This document shows, piece after piece, positions 27,517 through 34,952 of a stretch of 64,000 bases of DNA. Numbering within the stretch: the stretch's first letter is position 1; every line of letters begins with the position of its first letter. The notes beneath the pieces were generated by a model that searched no databases, had not been told where the DNA came from, and saw only the letters and a program-made list of their open reading frames with translations. Origin of the DNA: Porphyromonadaceae bacterium H1 (GTDB lineage Bacteria; Bacteroidota; Bacteroidia; Bacteroidales; Paludibacteraceae); assembly GCA_001653155.1 (NCBI GenBank), contig BDEJ01000016.1, positions 1-64,000 of the forward strand. Direction: 5' to 3'. The translations under genes were made by a program, and so were the position numbers.

Positions 27517-27557
27517 CAGCACATTCAAAGCACAATGAAATAAAAACCACAAGAACT

Positions 27558-28157
27558 ATGTTTTCAGGAATTATCGAAGAAGCGGCCGAAGTAGTGGCGC
27601 TCAATCGCGAAGGAGAGAACCTGCACCTAACTCTGAGCTGTTCCTTCACCGGGGAGTTGAAAATAGACCAGAGCGTAGCCCACAACGGAGTATGCCTCAC
27701 GGTGGTGTCGAAGACGGAAAAGACCTACACCGTAACAGCTATACAGGAAACCCTTGAGCGCTCCAATCTGGGTCTTCTCAAAGTCGGTGATAAAGTAAAC
27801 CTTGAACGCAGCATGTGCCTCAACGGTCGTCTGGACGGGCATATCGTACAGGGTCATGTCGATCAGACGGCTCGATGCAGCGAAATACGCGATGCCGACG
27901 GGAGCAAATATTTTCGTTTCGAATACGATTTCGACCCCGAAACAGCCCGACGGGGTTACATCACCGTAGATAAAGGCTCCGTGACGGTAAACGGAGTGAG
28001 TCTTACCGTATGCCGCCCTACGGACAACAGCTTCGAGGTCGCCATAATACCCTATACCTACGAGCACACCAATTTCCAGCAATTGGAACCGGGCTCGGTG
28101 GTAAATATTGAGTTCGATATTATCGGAAAGTATCTCAGCCGGCTGGCGAAATTCTAA
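27558..28157 (+). CDS. ribE: Riboflavin synthase alpha chain
   Basis: 199 residues, normal family length. It makes riboflavin from two molecules of 6,7-dimethyl-8-ribityllumazine in the cytoplasm. Two lumazine-binding repeats are visible: the first starts MFSGIIEEAAEVVALNREGE and contains VAHNGVCLTVVSKTEKTYTV; the second starts LDGHIVQGHVDQTARCSEIR and contains KGSVTVNGVSLTVCRPTDNS, ending in VVNIEFDIIGKYLSRLAKF. No other rib gene is adjacent. It has its own -7 element and a strong terminator, so it forms a single-gene unit. Confidence 0.96.
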   Translation: MFSGIIEEAAEVVALNREGENLHLTLSCSFTGELKIDQSVAHNGVCLTVVSKTEKTYTVTAIQETLERSNLGLLKVGDKVNLERSMCLNGRLDGHIVQGHVDQTARCSEIRDADGSKYFRFEYDFDPETARRGYITVDKGSVTVNGVSLTVCRPTDNSFEVAIIPYTYEHTNFQQLEPGSVVNIEFDIIGKYLSRLAKF

Positions 28158-28164
28158 ACGCAAG

Positions 28165-28194
28165 GAGCAGCATCTTTCGATGCTGCTCTTTTTT
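28165..28194 (+). terminator. Rho-independent terminator after ribE
   Basis: Perfect 10-bp stem GAGCAGCATC / GATGCTGCTC with loop TTTC and six T. It also lies just behind the convergent cyclophilin gene, with less T on that side. Confidence 0.93.
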
Positions 28195-28196
28195 AA

Positions 28197-29033
28197 TTAA
28201 TTCAAAACCTCGACCCGAAGAATCTTTATATCTTCCGAAGGACGGTCTTGGGGATCAGTTGGCGTTTCAGATATTTTCATGACCACGTCAAGGCCCTCTT
28301 CCACCTCGCCGAAAACGCTATACTCTCCATCCAGATGAGGCGTACCGCCAAGCGTTAAGTAGCCCTTGCGTTGCTCCGGAGTAAAACGGTAGGCCTGCGT
28401 AGTCTCCAACTCCCGATGTACGTCGGCCAGAATCGTATCACGCAGCTGGTCCAGTTTCTCACGCTCGCCGGAGAGACGGTATTTCTTTATTTCATCCTGA
28501 TAATCGGACGCTTTGGACTGGAAAAGCTCCAGTTCCTTCCGTTGAAAGCGTTGTCTTTCCATAGCTTCGAGTTCGGCTTCCGAAAAAGGGCGGCCGATTA
28601 CCAAATAAAACTGGCAACCCGAAGAACGGCGTTCCGGGTTTACCGAATCGCCTTGGCGGGCAGCAGCCAAAGCTCCTCGCTTGTGGTAGTAACGCGGATA
28701 AACAAACTCGGCCGGGAGTGTATATCCAACATCGCCCGTACCCAAGGAGGTCTCCCGCTTGGCCTTTTTGGATAGCGGATCGCCGGCTTGAATCATGAAG
28801 TCCTTTATCACACGATGAAAGAGCGTTCCCTCATAAAAACCCTCTTGGGCCAGCTTGATAAAATTATCGCGGTGTGCAGGTGTCTCGTCGTAAAGTCGCA
28901 CAACGATAACACCCCCTGTGGTCTCCAATTTAACCCGATAAGGCCCCGATGCCTCTTTAGGACGGGCCTTGCATGAATTGAACAATCCCATAAACGTAGT
29001 AAATACTAAAACAAGGTATATAAATTTTCGCAT
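28197..29033 (-). CDS. Cyclophilin-type peptidyl-prolyl isomerase lipoprotein
   Basis: 278 residues. A lipoprotein signal (LVFTTFMGLFNSCKARPKEA) puts it in the periplasm, membrane-anchored. The cyclophilin core is evident: RLYDETPAHRDNFIKLAQEG, FYEGTLFHRVIKDFMIQAGD, GYTLPAEF, GCQFYLVIGRPF, and after an insertion GGTPHLDGEYSVFGEVEEGL. About 65 residues of charged helix (near 150-215) interrupt the domain before its last strands, longer than in standard cyclophilins. It should catalyse cis-trans isomerisation of prolyl bonds in exported proteins. A 21-bp tandem repeat lies upstream. Confidence 0.9.
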   Translation of the reverse strand: MRKFIYLVLVFTTFMGLFNSCKARPKEASGPYRVKLETTGGVIVVRLYDETPAHRDNFIKLAQEGFYEGTLFHRVIKDFMIQAGDPLSKKAKRETSLGTGDVGYTLPAEFVYPRYYHKRGALAAARQGDSVNPERRSSGCQFYLVIGRPFSEAELEAMERQRFQRKELELFQSKASDYQDEIKKYRLSGEREKLDQLRDTILADVHRELETTQAYRFTPEQRKGYLTLGGTPHLDGEYSVFGEVEEGLDVVMKISETPTDPQDRPSEDIKILRVEVLN

Positions 29034-29060
29034 AAGAAACTTTTCTTCGAAAAAGAGCTA

Positions 29061-29068
29061 CAAAAATA
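29061..29068 (-). promoter_or_regulatory. Candidate -7 element for the cyclophilin gene
   Basis: TATTTTTG on the minus strand, exact match 27 nt before the ATG, placed between the tandem repeat and the gene. Confidence 0.45.
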
Positions 29069-29152
29069 GGATTTCTTCTCGAATATTCGAGAAAAGAATC
29101 ACCAAACAAGCTTTGGAATACTGTGGATAAACCTCCAATTCGAATAACCGGG

Positions 29153-29164
29153 CTCTAATTAGAG
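29153..29164. repeat. Perfect 12-bp palindrome beside the tandem repeat
   Basis: CTCTAATTAGAG is its own reverse complement and stands 30 bp left of the first full repeat unit. The core TAATTAGA resembles part of the repeat unit, so it may be a degenerate copy or a protein-binding site. Confidence 0.4.
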
Positions 29165-29193
29165 TTGGAACAGCAGCTAATTCAATTAGACGA

Positions 29194-29400
29194 GCGTCCA
29201 TTGCGATTAGATGGGCGTCCATTGCGATTAGACGAGTGTCCATTGCGATTAGACGAGCGTCCATTGCGATTAGATGGGCGTCCATTGCGATTAGACGAGC
29301 GTCCATTGCGATTAGACGAGCGTCCATTGCGATTAGACGAGCGTCCATTGCGATTAGACGAGCGTCCATTGCGATTAGACGAGCGTCTAATTCGATTCGA
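29194..29400. repeat. 21-bp tandem repeat (minisatellite), nine full units plus a degenerate end
   Basis: Unit GCGTCCATTGCGATTAGACG plus A, repeated without spacers from 29194 to 29382, then a diverged part unit to 29400; a degenerate copy also precedes it (29184-29193). Seven units end GACGA (one of these begins GTG instead of GCG) and two end GATGG. Each GACGA boundary carries the inverted repeat GACG-AG-CGTC. Since 21 is a multiple of three, two frames are open on each strand (for example MDARLIA repeats on the minus and RPLRLDE on the plus strand), but no start signal, signal peptide or domain supports a gene, and the differences between units change amino acids. Probably a variable-number tandem repeat. 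Confidence 0.9.
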
Positions 29401-29409
29401 TGGCGGGGA

Positions 29410-30126
29410 TTAAAGACTTTCGTTCACTTGCTTCCAAGCCTTATCCATGAGTTCGGGAATGCGGTCGGGGAGAAATTCCTTCACGTCGATGGGCTTTTTG
29501 ATATGCAGGCGTATGGTGCCGGGATTCAGACGCAAGGTATGGCGCGGGATCCGTTCGAAGCTTCCCACGAGGGTAGCCGGCACAATAGGTAAAGCCAAAT
29601 CGGAAGCGATGCGGAAAGCTCCCCGTTTGAAAGGAAGCATCTTGCCGTCGTGGCTACGTGTTCCTTCGGGAAAAATAACCACCGACACGCCGTTACGCAG
29701 TTGCTCCTTAGCTTTTTCAATACTTTTGGAGGCAGCCAAAGGACTCGAACGGTCGATGAAAATATGTCCGGCAGCCTGACAGGCCAAACCGACGAAAGGA
29801 ATCCTTCGTAATTCAATTTTCATCACCCATTTGAAGATGTTAGGCAGCCAACCGTAAACGGTAAATATATCGAAATAACTTTGATGGTTAAGAACAAAGA
29901 CGTAGGATTGCCGGGGATCGATATGCTCCAAACCCTCTACCTCTACCTGTACCCAAAGCAAATAGCACATAAGCCGCCCCCACAGGCGAGCGGGGAAGTA
30001 GGAAAAGGCCGTATTGGGGAAAAGAGGAGAGACAAGAACGGTAATAACTGAAGTCAGTATCGTAATGAGTGCCAAAAGAGGTAAGGCAATCAGAATGACA
30101 TAAACGGCGTAACAAAAACGTTTCAT
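29410..30126 (-). CDS. plsC: 1-acyl-sn-glycerol-3-phosphate acyltransferase
   Basis: 238 residues. It adds the second fatty acid during phosphatidic acid synthesis at the cytoplasmic membrane. The N-terminal hydrophobic segment (YVILIALPLLALITILTSVI) anchors it. Catalytic motifs are NHQSYFDIF (H-x4-D), followed by WVMKIELRRIPFVGLACQAA, then FPEGTRSHDGKMLPFKRGAF for glycerol-phosphate binding and PIVPATLVGSFE. The stop codon lies only 10 bp from the degenerate end of the 21-bp repeat; the frame beyond the stop stays open through the repeat, so loss of the stop would append a long repetitive tail. Confidence 0.92.
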   Translation of the reverse strand: MKRFCYAVYVILIALPLLALITILTSVITVLVSPLFPNTAFSYFPARLWGRLMCYLLWVQVEVEGLEHIDPRQSYVFVLNHQSYFDIFTVYGWLPNIFKWVMKIELRRIPFVGLACQAAGHIFIDRSSPLAASKSIEKAKEQLRNGVSVVIFPEGTRSHDGKMLPFKRGAFRIASDLALPIVPATLVGSFERIPRHTLRLNPGTIRLHIKKPIDVKEFLPDRIPELMDKAWKQVNESL

Positions 30127-30145
30127 GAATACGAAAATAGAATAA

Positions 30146-30167
30146 ACTCCGCAAGCAACAACGGAGT
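30146..30167 (-). terminator. Weak terminator after the oxidoreductase operon
   Basis: 6-bp stem ACTCCG / CGGAGT with a 10-nt loop; on the minus strand it is followed by a T-rich stretch. It lies between the gamma subunit gene and plsC. Confidence 0.4.
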
Positions 30168-30217
30168 CTGTGAGAACTAAATTCTTAAGCGCATCTTCGG
30201 GAGTTTATCCACGCTAC

Positions 30218-30760
30218 TTAGAGTTTAACAATTAATTCGGCTCCCGCCTGAAGCGCTTTTTCATTCATCGGTATGAGATGGTGATGGCGTTCGGGCAAGG
30301 TTTTTTTCAGGCCCTTCAGTACATTTTTAATCTCGACGATGGGGCGTATTTTAAGTACAGCACCGAGCATAAGCATGTTCATCATTTTCGCAATATTGTT
30401 CACAGCGGCATATTCGGTAGCATCCACCCGATAGATGTGGATATCTTTCCGGTCGGGGAAGCGTGTGATGCCGTTTCCGTCGAAAATAAGGCTGCCACCG
30501 GGCTTTATTTTGTTTTCAAACTTATCGATGGAGGGCTGGTTCAACAAGATAGCGGTATCGTAAGTATTCAGCACCGGCGAGCTGATGCGTTCGTCGCTCA
30601 AGATGACCGTCACGTTGGCTGTTCCTCCGCGTTGTTCGGGGCCGTAAGCAGGCATCCAGCTTACTTCCTTATCCTGCATCAATCCCGAATAGGCCAATAT
30701 TTTACCCATCGAGAGGACACCTTGTCCGCCAAAACCGGCAATTATAATTTCTTCTTTCAT
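30218..30760 (-). CDS. 2-oxoacid:ferredoxin oxidoreductase, gamma subunit
   Basis: 180 residues. Gamma subunit of a four-subunit 2-oxoacid (2-oxoglutarate or branched-chain 2-oxoacid) oxidoreductase. The family start EIIIAGFGGQGVLSMGKILA, the segment WMPAYGPEQRGGTANVTVIL and LNQPSIDKFENKIKPGGSLI are typical. It is the last gene of the operon ferredoxin-alpha-beta-gamma on the minus strand, 58 nt after the beta gene. The gamma subunit helps CoA binding and complex stability; it has no Cys cluster of its own. Confidence 0.9.
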   Translation of the reverse strand: MKEEIIIAGFGGQGVLSMGKILAYSGLMQDKEVSWMPAYGPEQRGGTANVTVILSDERISSPVLNTYDTAILLNQPSIDKFENKIKPGGSLIFDGNGITRFPDRKDIHIYRVDATEYAAVNNIAKMMNMLMLGAVLKIRPIVEIKNVLKGLKKTLPERHHHLIPMNEKALQAGAELIVKL

Positions 30761-30818
30761 TTCTTGAGTTATTCAAAAGTTTTAGGATTAACAGAGGGAA
30801 GATTTCACCGAAGGGCTC

Positions 30819-31571
30819 TTATCTGTCTTTCAAATCACCCATGGGATACTTGGGAAACATATTTTCCACCATCCATTTGTTGGATTCGTCGGGAGTCATT
30901 TTCCAACCTGAGTTGCAGGTCGAAACCACTTCAATTACCGAAGTTCCTTTTTCGAGCATGGAGTTTTCAAAAGCCTTACGCAGGGCTTTTTTCGTTTTCC
31001 GGACAGCGCCGAGGCTGTGTACGCTTTGGCGGGTCACATAGCAGGTTCCGTCCAATTCGGCAAGCAGCTTGGTCATATCCAAGGGATAGCCATTGAGGGG
31101 AACGCTACGCCCTGAAGGCGAGGTGGCCGTCTTCATCCCGTCGAGAGTCGTGGGCGCCATCTGCCCCCCCGTCATGCCGTAAATACCGTTGTTGATAAAA
31201 ATAATAACGATATTCTCCCCCCGGTTGCAGGCATGAATGGTTTCGGCTGTTCCGATAGCCGCCAAGTCTCCATCGCCCTGATAGGTAAACACGTATCGGT
31301 CGGGCAACAAGCGCTTAACAGCGGTAGCCAATGCCGGTGCACGTCCGTGTGCGGCTTGCTGCCAATCGATATCGATGTATTTATAAGCAAATACTGCACA
31401 GCCCACCGGAGCAATACCGATGGTCTTATCCTGAATATCCATCTCATCGATCACCTCGGCCACTAATTTATGAACAACTCCGTGGCTACATCCGGGACAA
31501 TAATGCATGGTCAAATCGGTCATTACCGGTGTTTTCCGGTAAACCAGATTGGCAGAATCGATTATATTCAT
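30819..31571 (-). CDS. 2-oxoacid:ferredoxin oxidoreductase, beta (TPP-binding) subunit
   Basis: 250 residues. It carries the thiamine-diphosphate site: YQGDGDLAAIGTAETIHACN followed by VIIFINNGIYGMTGGQMAPT. Cys residues in HYCPGCSHGVVHKLVAEVID and IAPVGCAVFAYKYIDIDW fit binding of a 4Fe-4S cluster near TPP, as in this family. With the alpha subunit it decarboxylates a 2-oxoacid to an acyl-CoA and passes electrons to ferredoxin, a route common in anaerobes. The gene lies 11 nt after the alpha gene and is clearly co-transcribed. Which 2-oxoacid is used cannot be read from the sequence. Confidence 0.92.
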   Translation of the reverse strand: MNIIDSANLVYRKTPVMTDLTMHYCPGCSHGVVHKLVAEVIDEMDIQDKTIGIAPVGCAVFAYKYIDIDWQQAAHGRAPALATAVKRLLPDRYVFTYQGDGDLAAIGTAETIHACNRGENIVIIFINNGIYGMTGGQMAPTTLDGMKTATSPSGRSVPLNGYPLDMTKLLAELDGTCYVTRQSVHSLGAVRKTKKALRKAFENSMLEKGTSVIEVVSTCNSGWKMTPDESNKWMVENMFPKYPMGDLKDR

Positions 31572-31582
31572 TGTAATACGAT

Positions 31583-32683
31583 TTAAACGTTTTCTTTGAT
31601 TAACTTTGTTTTCAGGGCCTCAAAAACTTCATCGGGAGCGGGAACAATGCCTCCGAGACGCCCGAAAAACTCGACGGGAACAGCCCCATTTACCGCCAAT
31701 CGAACATCGTCCAGCATCTGGCCGGCACTCATTTCTACGGTAAGCACACCGCGGCCACGTCCGGCTATGCGCGCTATGGCTTCGCTTGGATAGGGATAAA
31801 GGGTTATCGGACGCAAGAGTCCGACTTTAATGCCTTGTTCACGAGCGGTTTCAACCGCCTTCTGGCACACGCGCGCCGTAGAGCCGAAAGCCACAATGAG
31901 GTATTCGGCATCGTCGCAATGTAAAGTTTCGTAGCGCACCTCGTTTTGCTCCACTTGACGATACTTGGCTTGCAAATGCAGATTGACCGCTTCCATCTCC
32001 TCCGGAAGCAGACAGAGCGAGGTGATGATATTTTGTTTCTGCCCTCGAAGCTTACCGAGGGTAGCCCAAGGATATTTCCGGCGTATTTCCTCCTCGGTCA
32101 TTCGAGCTTGGTAGGGCGGTAATACCACTTTTTCCATCATCTGGCCGATGATACCGTCCGCCAGAATCAAAGCCGGATTTCGGTATTTGAAGGCCAACTC
32201 AAAAGCCAGCATGGTAAAATCGGCCATTTCCTGTACCGAGGCAGGTGCGAGGGTTATGAGCTTATAATCGCCATGTCCTCCCCCTTTGACACTTTGGTAG
32301 TAGTCGGCCTGGCTGGGCTGTATCGTTCCCAAGCCGGGACCGCCCCGCATGACATTCACCACCACACACGGTAGTTCGGCGCAAGCTATGTAAGAAAGTC
32401 CCTCCTGCATCAAGCTCATACCGGGGCTGGAGGAACTGGTCATGGCTTTCTTACCGCATCCGGCAGCACCGTAGACCATGTTGATGGAAGCCGTCTCGCT
32501 TTCGGCTTGCAGCACTACCATCCCCGTGCTCTCCCAAGGGCGGAGATCCATCAAGGTTTCCATTATTTCAGACTGAGGCGTGATGGGATAACCGAAATAT
32601 CCGTCGCAACCGCAGCGGATGGCCGCTTCGGCGATGGCCTCGTTGCCTTTCATCAAACGAATTTCTTCTTGTTCCGTACGCAT
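31583..32683 (-). CDS. 2-oxoacid:ferredoxin oxidoreductase, alpha subunit (VorB/KorA type)
   Basis: 366 residues. Contains the pyrimidine-side TPP half-site and substrate domains: LMKGNEAIAEAAIRCGCDGY, FGYPITPQSEIMETLMDLRP, VLQAESETASINMVYGAAGC, TSSSSPGMSLMQEGLSYIAC and the C-terminal GLLRPITLYPYPSEAIARIA. In Bacteroidales annotations this form is usually called 3-methyl-2-oxobutanoate dehydrogenase subunit VorB, but a 2-oxoglutarate enzyme is equally possible. It lies between the small ferredoxin and the beta gene in one operon (34 and 11 nt gaps). Confidence 0.92.
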   Translation of the reverse strand: MRTEQEEIRLMKGNEAIAEAAIRCGCDGYFGYPITPQSEIMETLMDLRPWESTGMVVLQAESETASINMVYGAAGCGKKAMTSSSSPGMSLMQEGLSYIACAELPCVVVNVMRGGPGLGTIQPSQADYYQSVKGGGHGDYKLITLAPASVQEMADFTMLAFELAFKYRNPALILADGIIGQMMEKVVLPPYQARMTEEEIRRKYPWATLGKLRGQKQNIITSLCLLPEEMEAVNLHLQAKYRQVEQNEVRYETLHCDDAEYLIVAFGSTARVCQKAVETAREQGIKVGLLRPITLYPYPSEAIARIAGRGRGVLTVEMSAGQMLDDVRLAVNGAVPVEFFGRLGGIVPAPDEVFEALKTKLIKENV

Positions 32684-32717
32684 TGTTTCTTCTTTGGCAG
32701 AATAAATTAAGGTAATT

Positions 32718-32942
32718 TCAAATTTTCACTTTATAAACCGTAATGCAGGCATCCGGACAGACGTATGCACAAGCGGCACAACCGACACAATCATCGGGCG
32801 AAGACATAAACGAATAATTATAACCTTTGGCGTTGGCCTCCTTCGAAAGCGAAAGTACATCGCTGGGACAGGCTACCACACACAGATCGCAACCTTTGCA
32901 CTGTTCGGTATCGACAACTACAGCTCCTTTTACTTTTGCCAT
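32718..32942 (-). CDS. 2x[4Fe-4S] ferredoxin subunit of the 2-oxoacid oxidoreductase
   Basis: 74 residues with two full 4Fe-4S motifs: CKGCDLCVVACPSD and CVGCAACAYVCPDAC. As the delta subunit it takes electrons from the alpha/beta catalytic core and hands them to soluble ferredoxin. First gene of the operon, 34 nt ahead of the alpha gene and preceded by a -7 element. Confidence 0.94.
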   Translation of the reverse strand: MAKVKGAVVVDTEQCKGCDLCVVACPSDVLSLSKEANAKGYNYSFMSSPDDCVGCAACAYVCPDACITVYKVKI

Positions 32943-32981
32943 AAATTTAAAATTACAGGATGTGTTTTAAGTATTTTCACA

Positions 32982-32989
32982 CAAAAGTA
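32982..32989 (-). promoter_or_regulatory. Candidate -7 element for the oxidoreductase operon
   Basis: TACTTTTG on the minus strand, exact TAnnTTTG match 39 nt before the first ATG of the operon. Confidence 0.5.
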
Positions 32990-33147
32990 GGTATAAGCAG
33001 GCAAAGAAAAAAAAGAATTTAAAGATAATTACACAAAAAAGAGCAAGGCCCGAAGATGCCGGAACAAGAGAGGCATTAAACCCGATACTTAAATAGGCTC
33101 GCAGGGCAAGCCAAAGCAGGAAAATAAAAAATCGCAAGAAAACCGAA

Positions 33148-33178
33148 TTTTAAGATAGAAAACAAATCACTACTTTTG
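33148..33178 (+). promoter_or_regulatory. Candidate promoter for the PUL sigma factor
   Basis: TTTT (33148-33151, one mismatch to TTTG) and TACTTTTG (33171-33178, exact) are spaced by 19 nt, matching the Bacteroidetes housekeeping promoter. The sigma/anti-sigma pair is thus probably made constitutively from this site. Confidence 0.55.
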
Positions 33179-33215
33179 CAGCATCCTGTCAAGATACTCT
33201 CAAAAACACAGCGGC

Positions 33216-33773
33216 ATGTTGAAAGACCCAGTCAACGAGGATAATATTTTGTTTCTTTTGATAAAGAACAGAGACCAGGAAGCCTTTACAAGCGTATATC
33301 AAAAATATCATGCCTATCTCTATGCTTTGGCTTTAAAGTATCTGAAAGATACCACAATGGCAGAAGAAGCCGTACAACACATCTTCGTAAAGCTTTGGGA
33401 TACGTCGAAAAATATAGACGTAACAATCAATCTGAAGAACTACCTCTATACGATGATAAAGAATCACATCATAAATCAATTCCGAAAAAACCGAAGCAGC
33501 ATTTCACTGAATTATGCCAACGCACAATTAGAGATCACGGAGGAAGATGATGTGGAAGAAAAGCTGGAGGAACGGGAAAGGCATCGCATGCTTTATAAAG
33601 GTATCGACATGCTTTCTCCTCAAAAACGCGAAATATGCAAGCTAAAGCTCGAAGGCAAGTTGAGCAACGAAGAAATTGCGCAACAAATGCATCTTTCCAT
33701 ACACACGGTGAAGTCGCATTATCAGGAATCGGTGAAAATACTCCGGCATTATTTTGAAAAAACAGAAAGATAA
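33216..33773 (+). CDS. ECF-type sigma-70 factor (Bacteroides expansion family 1)
   Basis: 185 residues, normal for ECF sigma factors. Region 2: DQEAFTSVYQKYHAYLYALA and EEAVQHIFVKLWDTSKNIDV; linker helix NLKNYLYTMIKNHIINQFRK; region 4 with helix-turn-helix: RLMSPQ-like stretch MLSPQKREICKLKLEGKLSN and EEIAQQMHLSIHTVKSHYQE. It stands directly before a FecR-type anti-sigma gene and a SusC gene with STN domain, the standard trans-envelope signalling set, and should direct RNA polymerase to the SusC promoter when the glycan is sensed. Confidence 0.93.
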   Translation: MLKDPVNEDNILFLLIKNRDQEAFTSVYQKYHAYLYALALKYLKDTTMAEEAVQHIFVKLWDTSKNIDVTINLKNYLYTMIKNHIINQFRKNRSSISLNYANAQLEITEEDDVEEKLEERERHRMLYKGIDMLSPQKREICKLKLEGKLSNEEIAQQMHLSIHTVKSHYQESVKILRHYFEKTER

Positions 33774-33815
33774 AAACCATTTCTTTGCCCTCTTCAGGTG
33801 TCAATACATAAAGCA

Positions 33816-34823
33816 ATGAGCAAAATCATGCGCCCAAACGACAGCAAAACGATAAAAAACATATATGCAGGCAAGTCTTCCGCAGCCAAGGCACGGAAGC
33901 TGGTCGCCTGGTTTTCCTCCTCTGTAGAGGGATGCCAAGCCTTATCGGATATGCTGGATCGGGATGCTTATCTCATCGAAGAAGAGCTCGACCTGCAAAA
34001 CAGGCCTTCGGAGTTTCAGTCCGAAAAAATGCTGGAACAGATCAACGGCTATATTCGAAAGCAACGCATCCGCAGGCATTCCATCAAAGCAGCGGCCATT
34101 CTTTTGCCCTTTTTCCTGTTGGCAGGCCTCACTTTTTACACAAACAGACAGGCCGATTTGTTCGGACAAGCCGAAACAGCCGAGTTATACGTACCCAAAG
34201 GGAAAAAAGCGCATATTTTCTTTCAGGATGGTAGCGAGGTAATACTAAATGCCGACAGTAAAATACGCTATCCGAAAAAGTTCGGCCTCTTCAAACGGAA
34301 GCTTCAACTCGAAGGAGAAGCCTATTTCAATGTTGCAAGTAATAAGTTTCGCCCTCTCGAACTCAGTTGCGAGAACCTGTGTGTAGAGGTATTGGGTACA
34401 TCGTTCAACGTCAGCGCCTACGAAAACGACAAAAAAATCAGAGTGGTACTTGACGAAGGAAAAATAATCTTCCACGACAGAAAATCCCAAAACCAACAAA
34501 AACTCAGTCCGGGTCAACAAATAACTTATAATAAGGCTACGGGAAGTTATTCGGTCGAACACTTAGCGAAATCATCCGATGCCTCGCTTTGGAAAGAAGA
34601 TATACTTCATTTGCAGGATTGCGCCCTCAACGAAGTTCTGAAAATACTGGAACGCCGCTACGACATCAGCTTTACGGTAAGGCATCCGCTGGCGCATAAA
34701 TTCTCATTCACACTGACGACACAGGAAACTCTGCTGCAAAACATTCTGAAAGAACTACAAAAAATTGCTCCGCTGCAATTCAAAATACAAGGTAAAAACT
34801 GCGAAGTTTATTATCGAAAATAA
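33816..34823 (+). CDS. FecR-type anti-sigma factor
   Basis: 335 residues from ATG at 33816 (the frame is open to a GTG at 33798; the later ATG at 33828 is also possible). N-terminal cytoplasmic part about 95 residues, one membrane helix (IKAAAILLPFFLLAGLTFYT), then the periplasmic FecR domain (ELYVPKGKKAHIFFQDGSEV, ILNADSKIRYPKKFG, LQLEGEAYFNVASNKFRPLE, LSPGQQITYNKATGSYSVEH) and a C-terminal DUF4974 secretin/TonB-like domain (LHLQDCALNEVLKILERRYD). It binds the sigma factor in the cytoplasm and senses the STN domain of the SusC partner in the periplasm. 42 nt separate it from the sigma gene. Confidence 0.93.
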   Translation: MSKIMRPNDSKTIKNIYAGKSSAAKARKLVAWFSSSVEGCQALSDMLDRDAYLIEEELDLQNRPSEFQSEKMLEQINGYIRKQRIRRHSIKAAAILLPFFLLAGLTFYTNRQADLFGQAETAELYVPKGKKAHIFFQDGSEVILNADSKIRYPKKFGLFKRKLQLEGEAYFNVASNKFRPLELSCENLCVEVLGTSFNVSAYENDKKIRVVLDEGKIIFHDRKSQNQQKLSPGQQITYNKATGSYSVEHLAKSSDASLWKEDILHLQDCALNEVLKILERRYDISFTVRHPLAHKFSFTLTTQETLLQNILKELQKIAPLQFKIQGKNCEVYYRK

Positions 34824-34843
34824 GATTTTGACAACAAGTTCCC

Positions 34844-34869
34844 AAACGAAATTCGTCTTCGTTTTTTTT
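34844..34869 (+). terminator. Short terminator or attenuator between anti-sigma and susC
   Basis: Stem AAACGAA / TTCGTTT with a 7-nt loop running into eight T (34862-34869). It would separate the constitutive regulator transcript from the inducible PUL transcript. Confidence 0.6.
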
Positions 34870-34952
34870 AACCCTTCTCCCATTCTTTTTGCCGGGTCGT
34901 GTGTCTAAGTTAAAACAGCATAATGTAATCTTTAAACTAAAAACTATACAGT
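34870..34952 (+). promoter_or_regulatory. SusC leader, likely site of the ECF sigma-dependent promoter
   Basis: 83 bp between the regulator terminator and the susC ATG. It has no TAnnTTTG element, in contrast to most gene starts in the window, but contains a GC-rich block GGGTCGTGTGTCTAAG at about 34895-34911 after TTTTTGCC. This could be part of the alternative promoter read by the cognate sigma factor. Assignment is inference from position. Confidence 0.35.

Noticed and set aside
27517-27557. FMN riboswitch ahead of ribE
   Set aside because: Only about 35 nt of leader after the -7 element, far too short.
29194-29400. CRISPR array
   Set aside because: The units are directly joined with no spacers, and no cas gene is present.
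29058-29592. Reading frames through the 21-bp repeat on both strands as repeat-protein genes
   Set aside because: They arise because the unit is 21 bp and lacks stops in two frames per strand; unit differences are not synonymous and no start context or domain supports translation.
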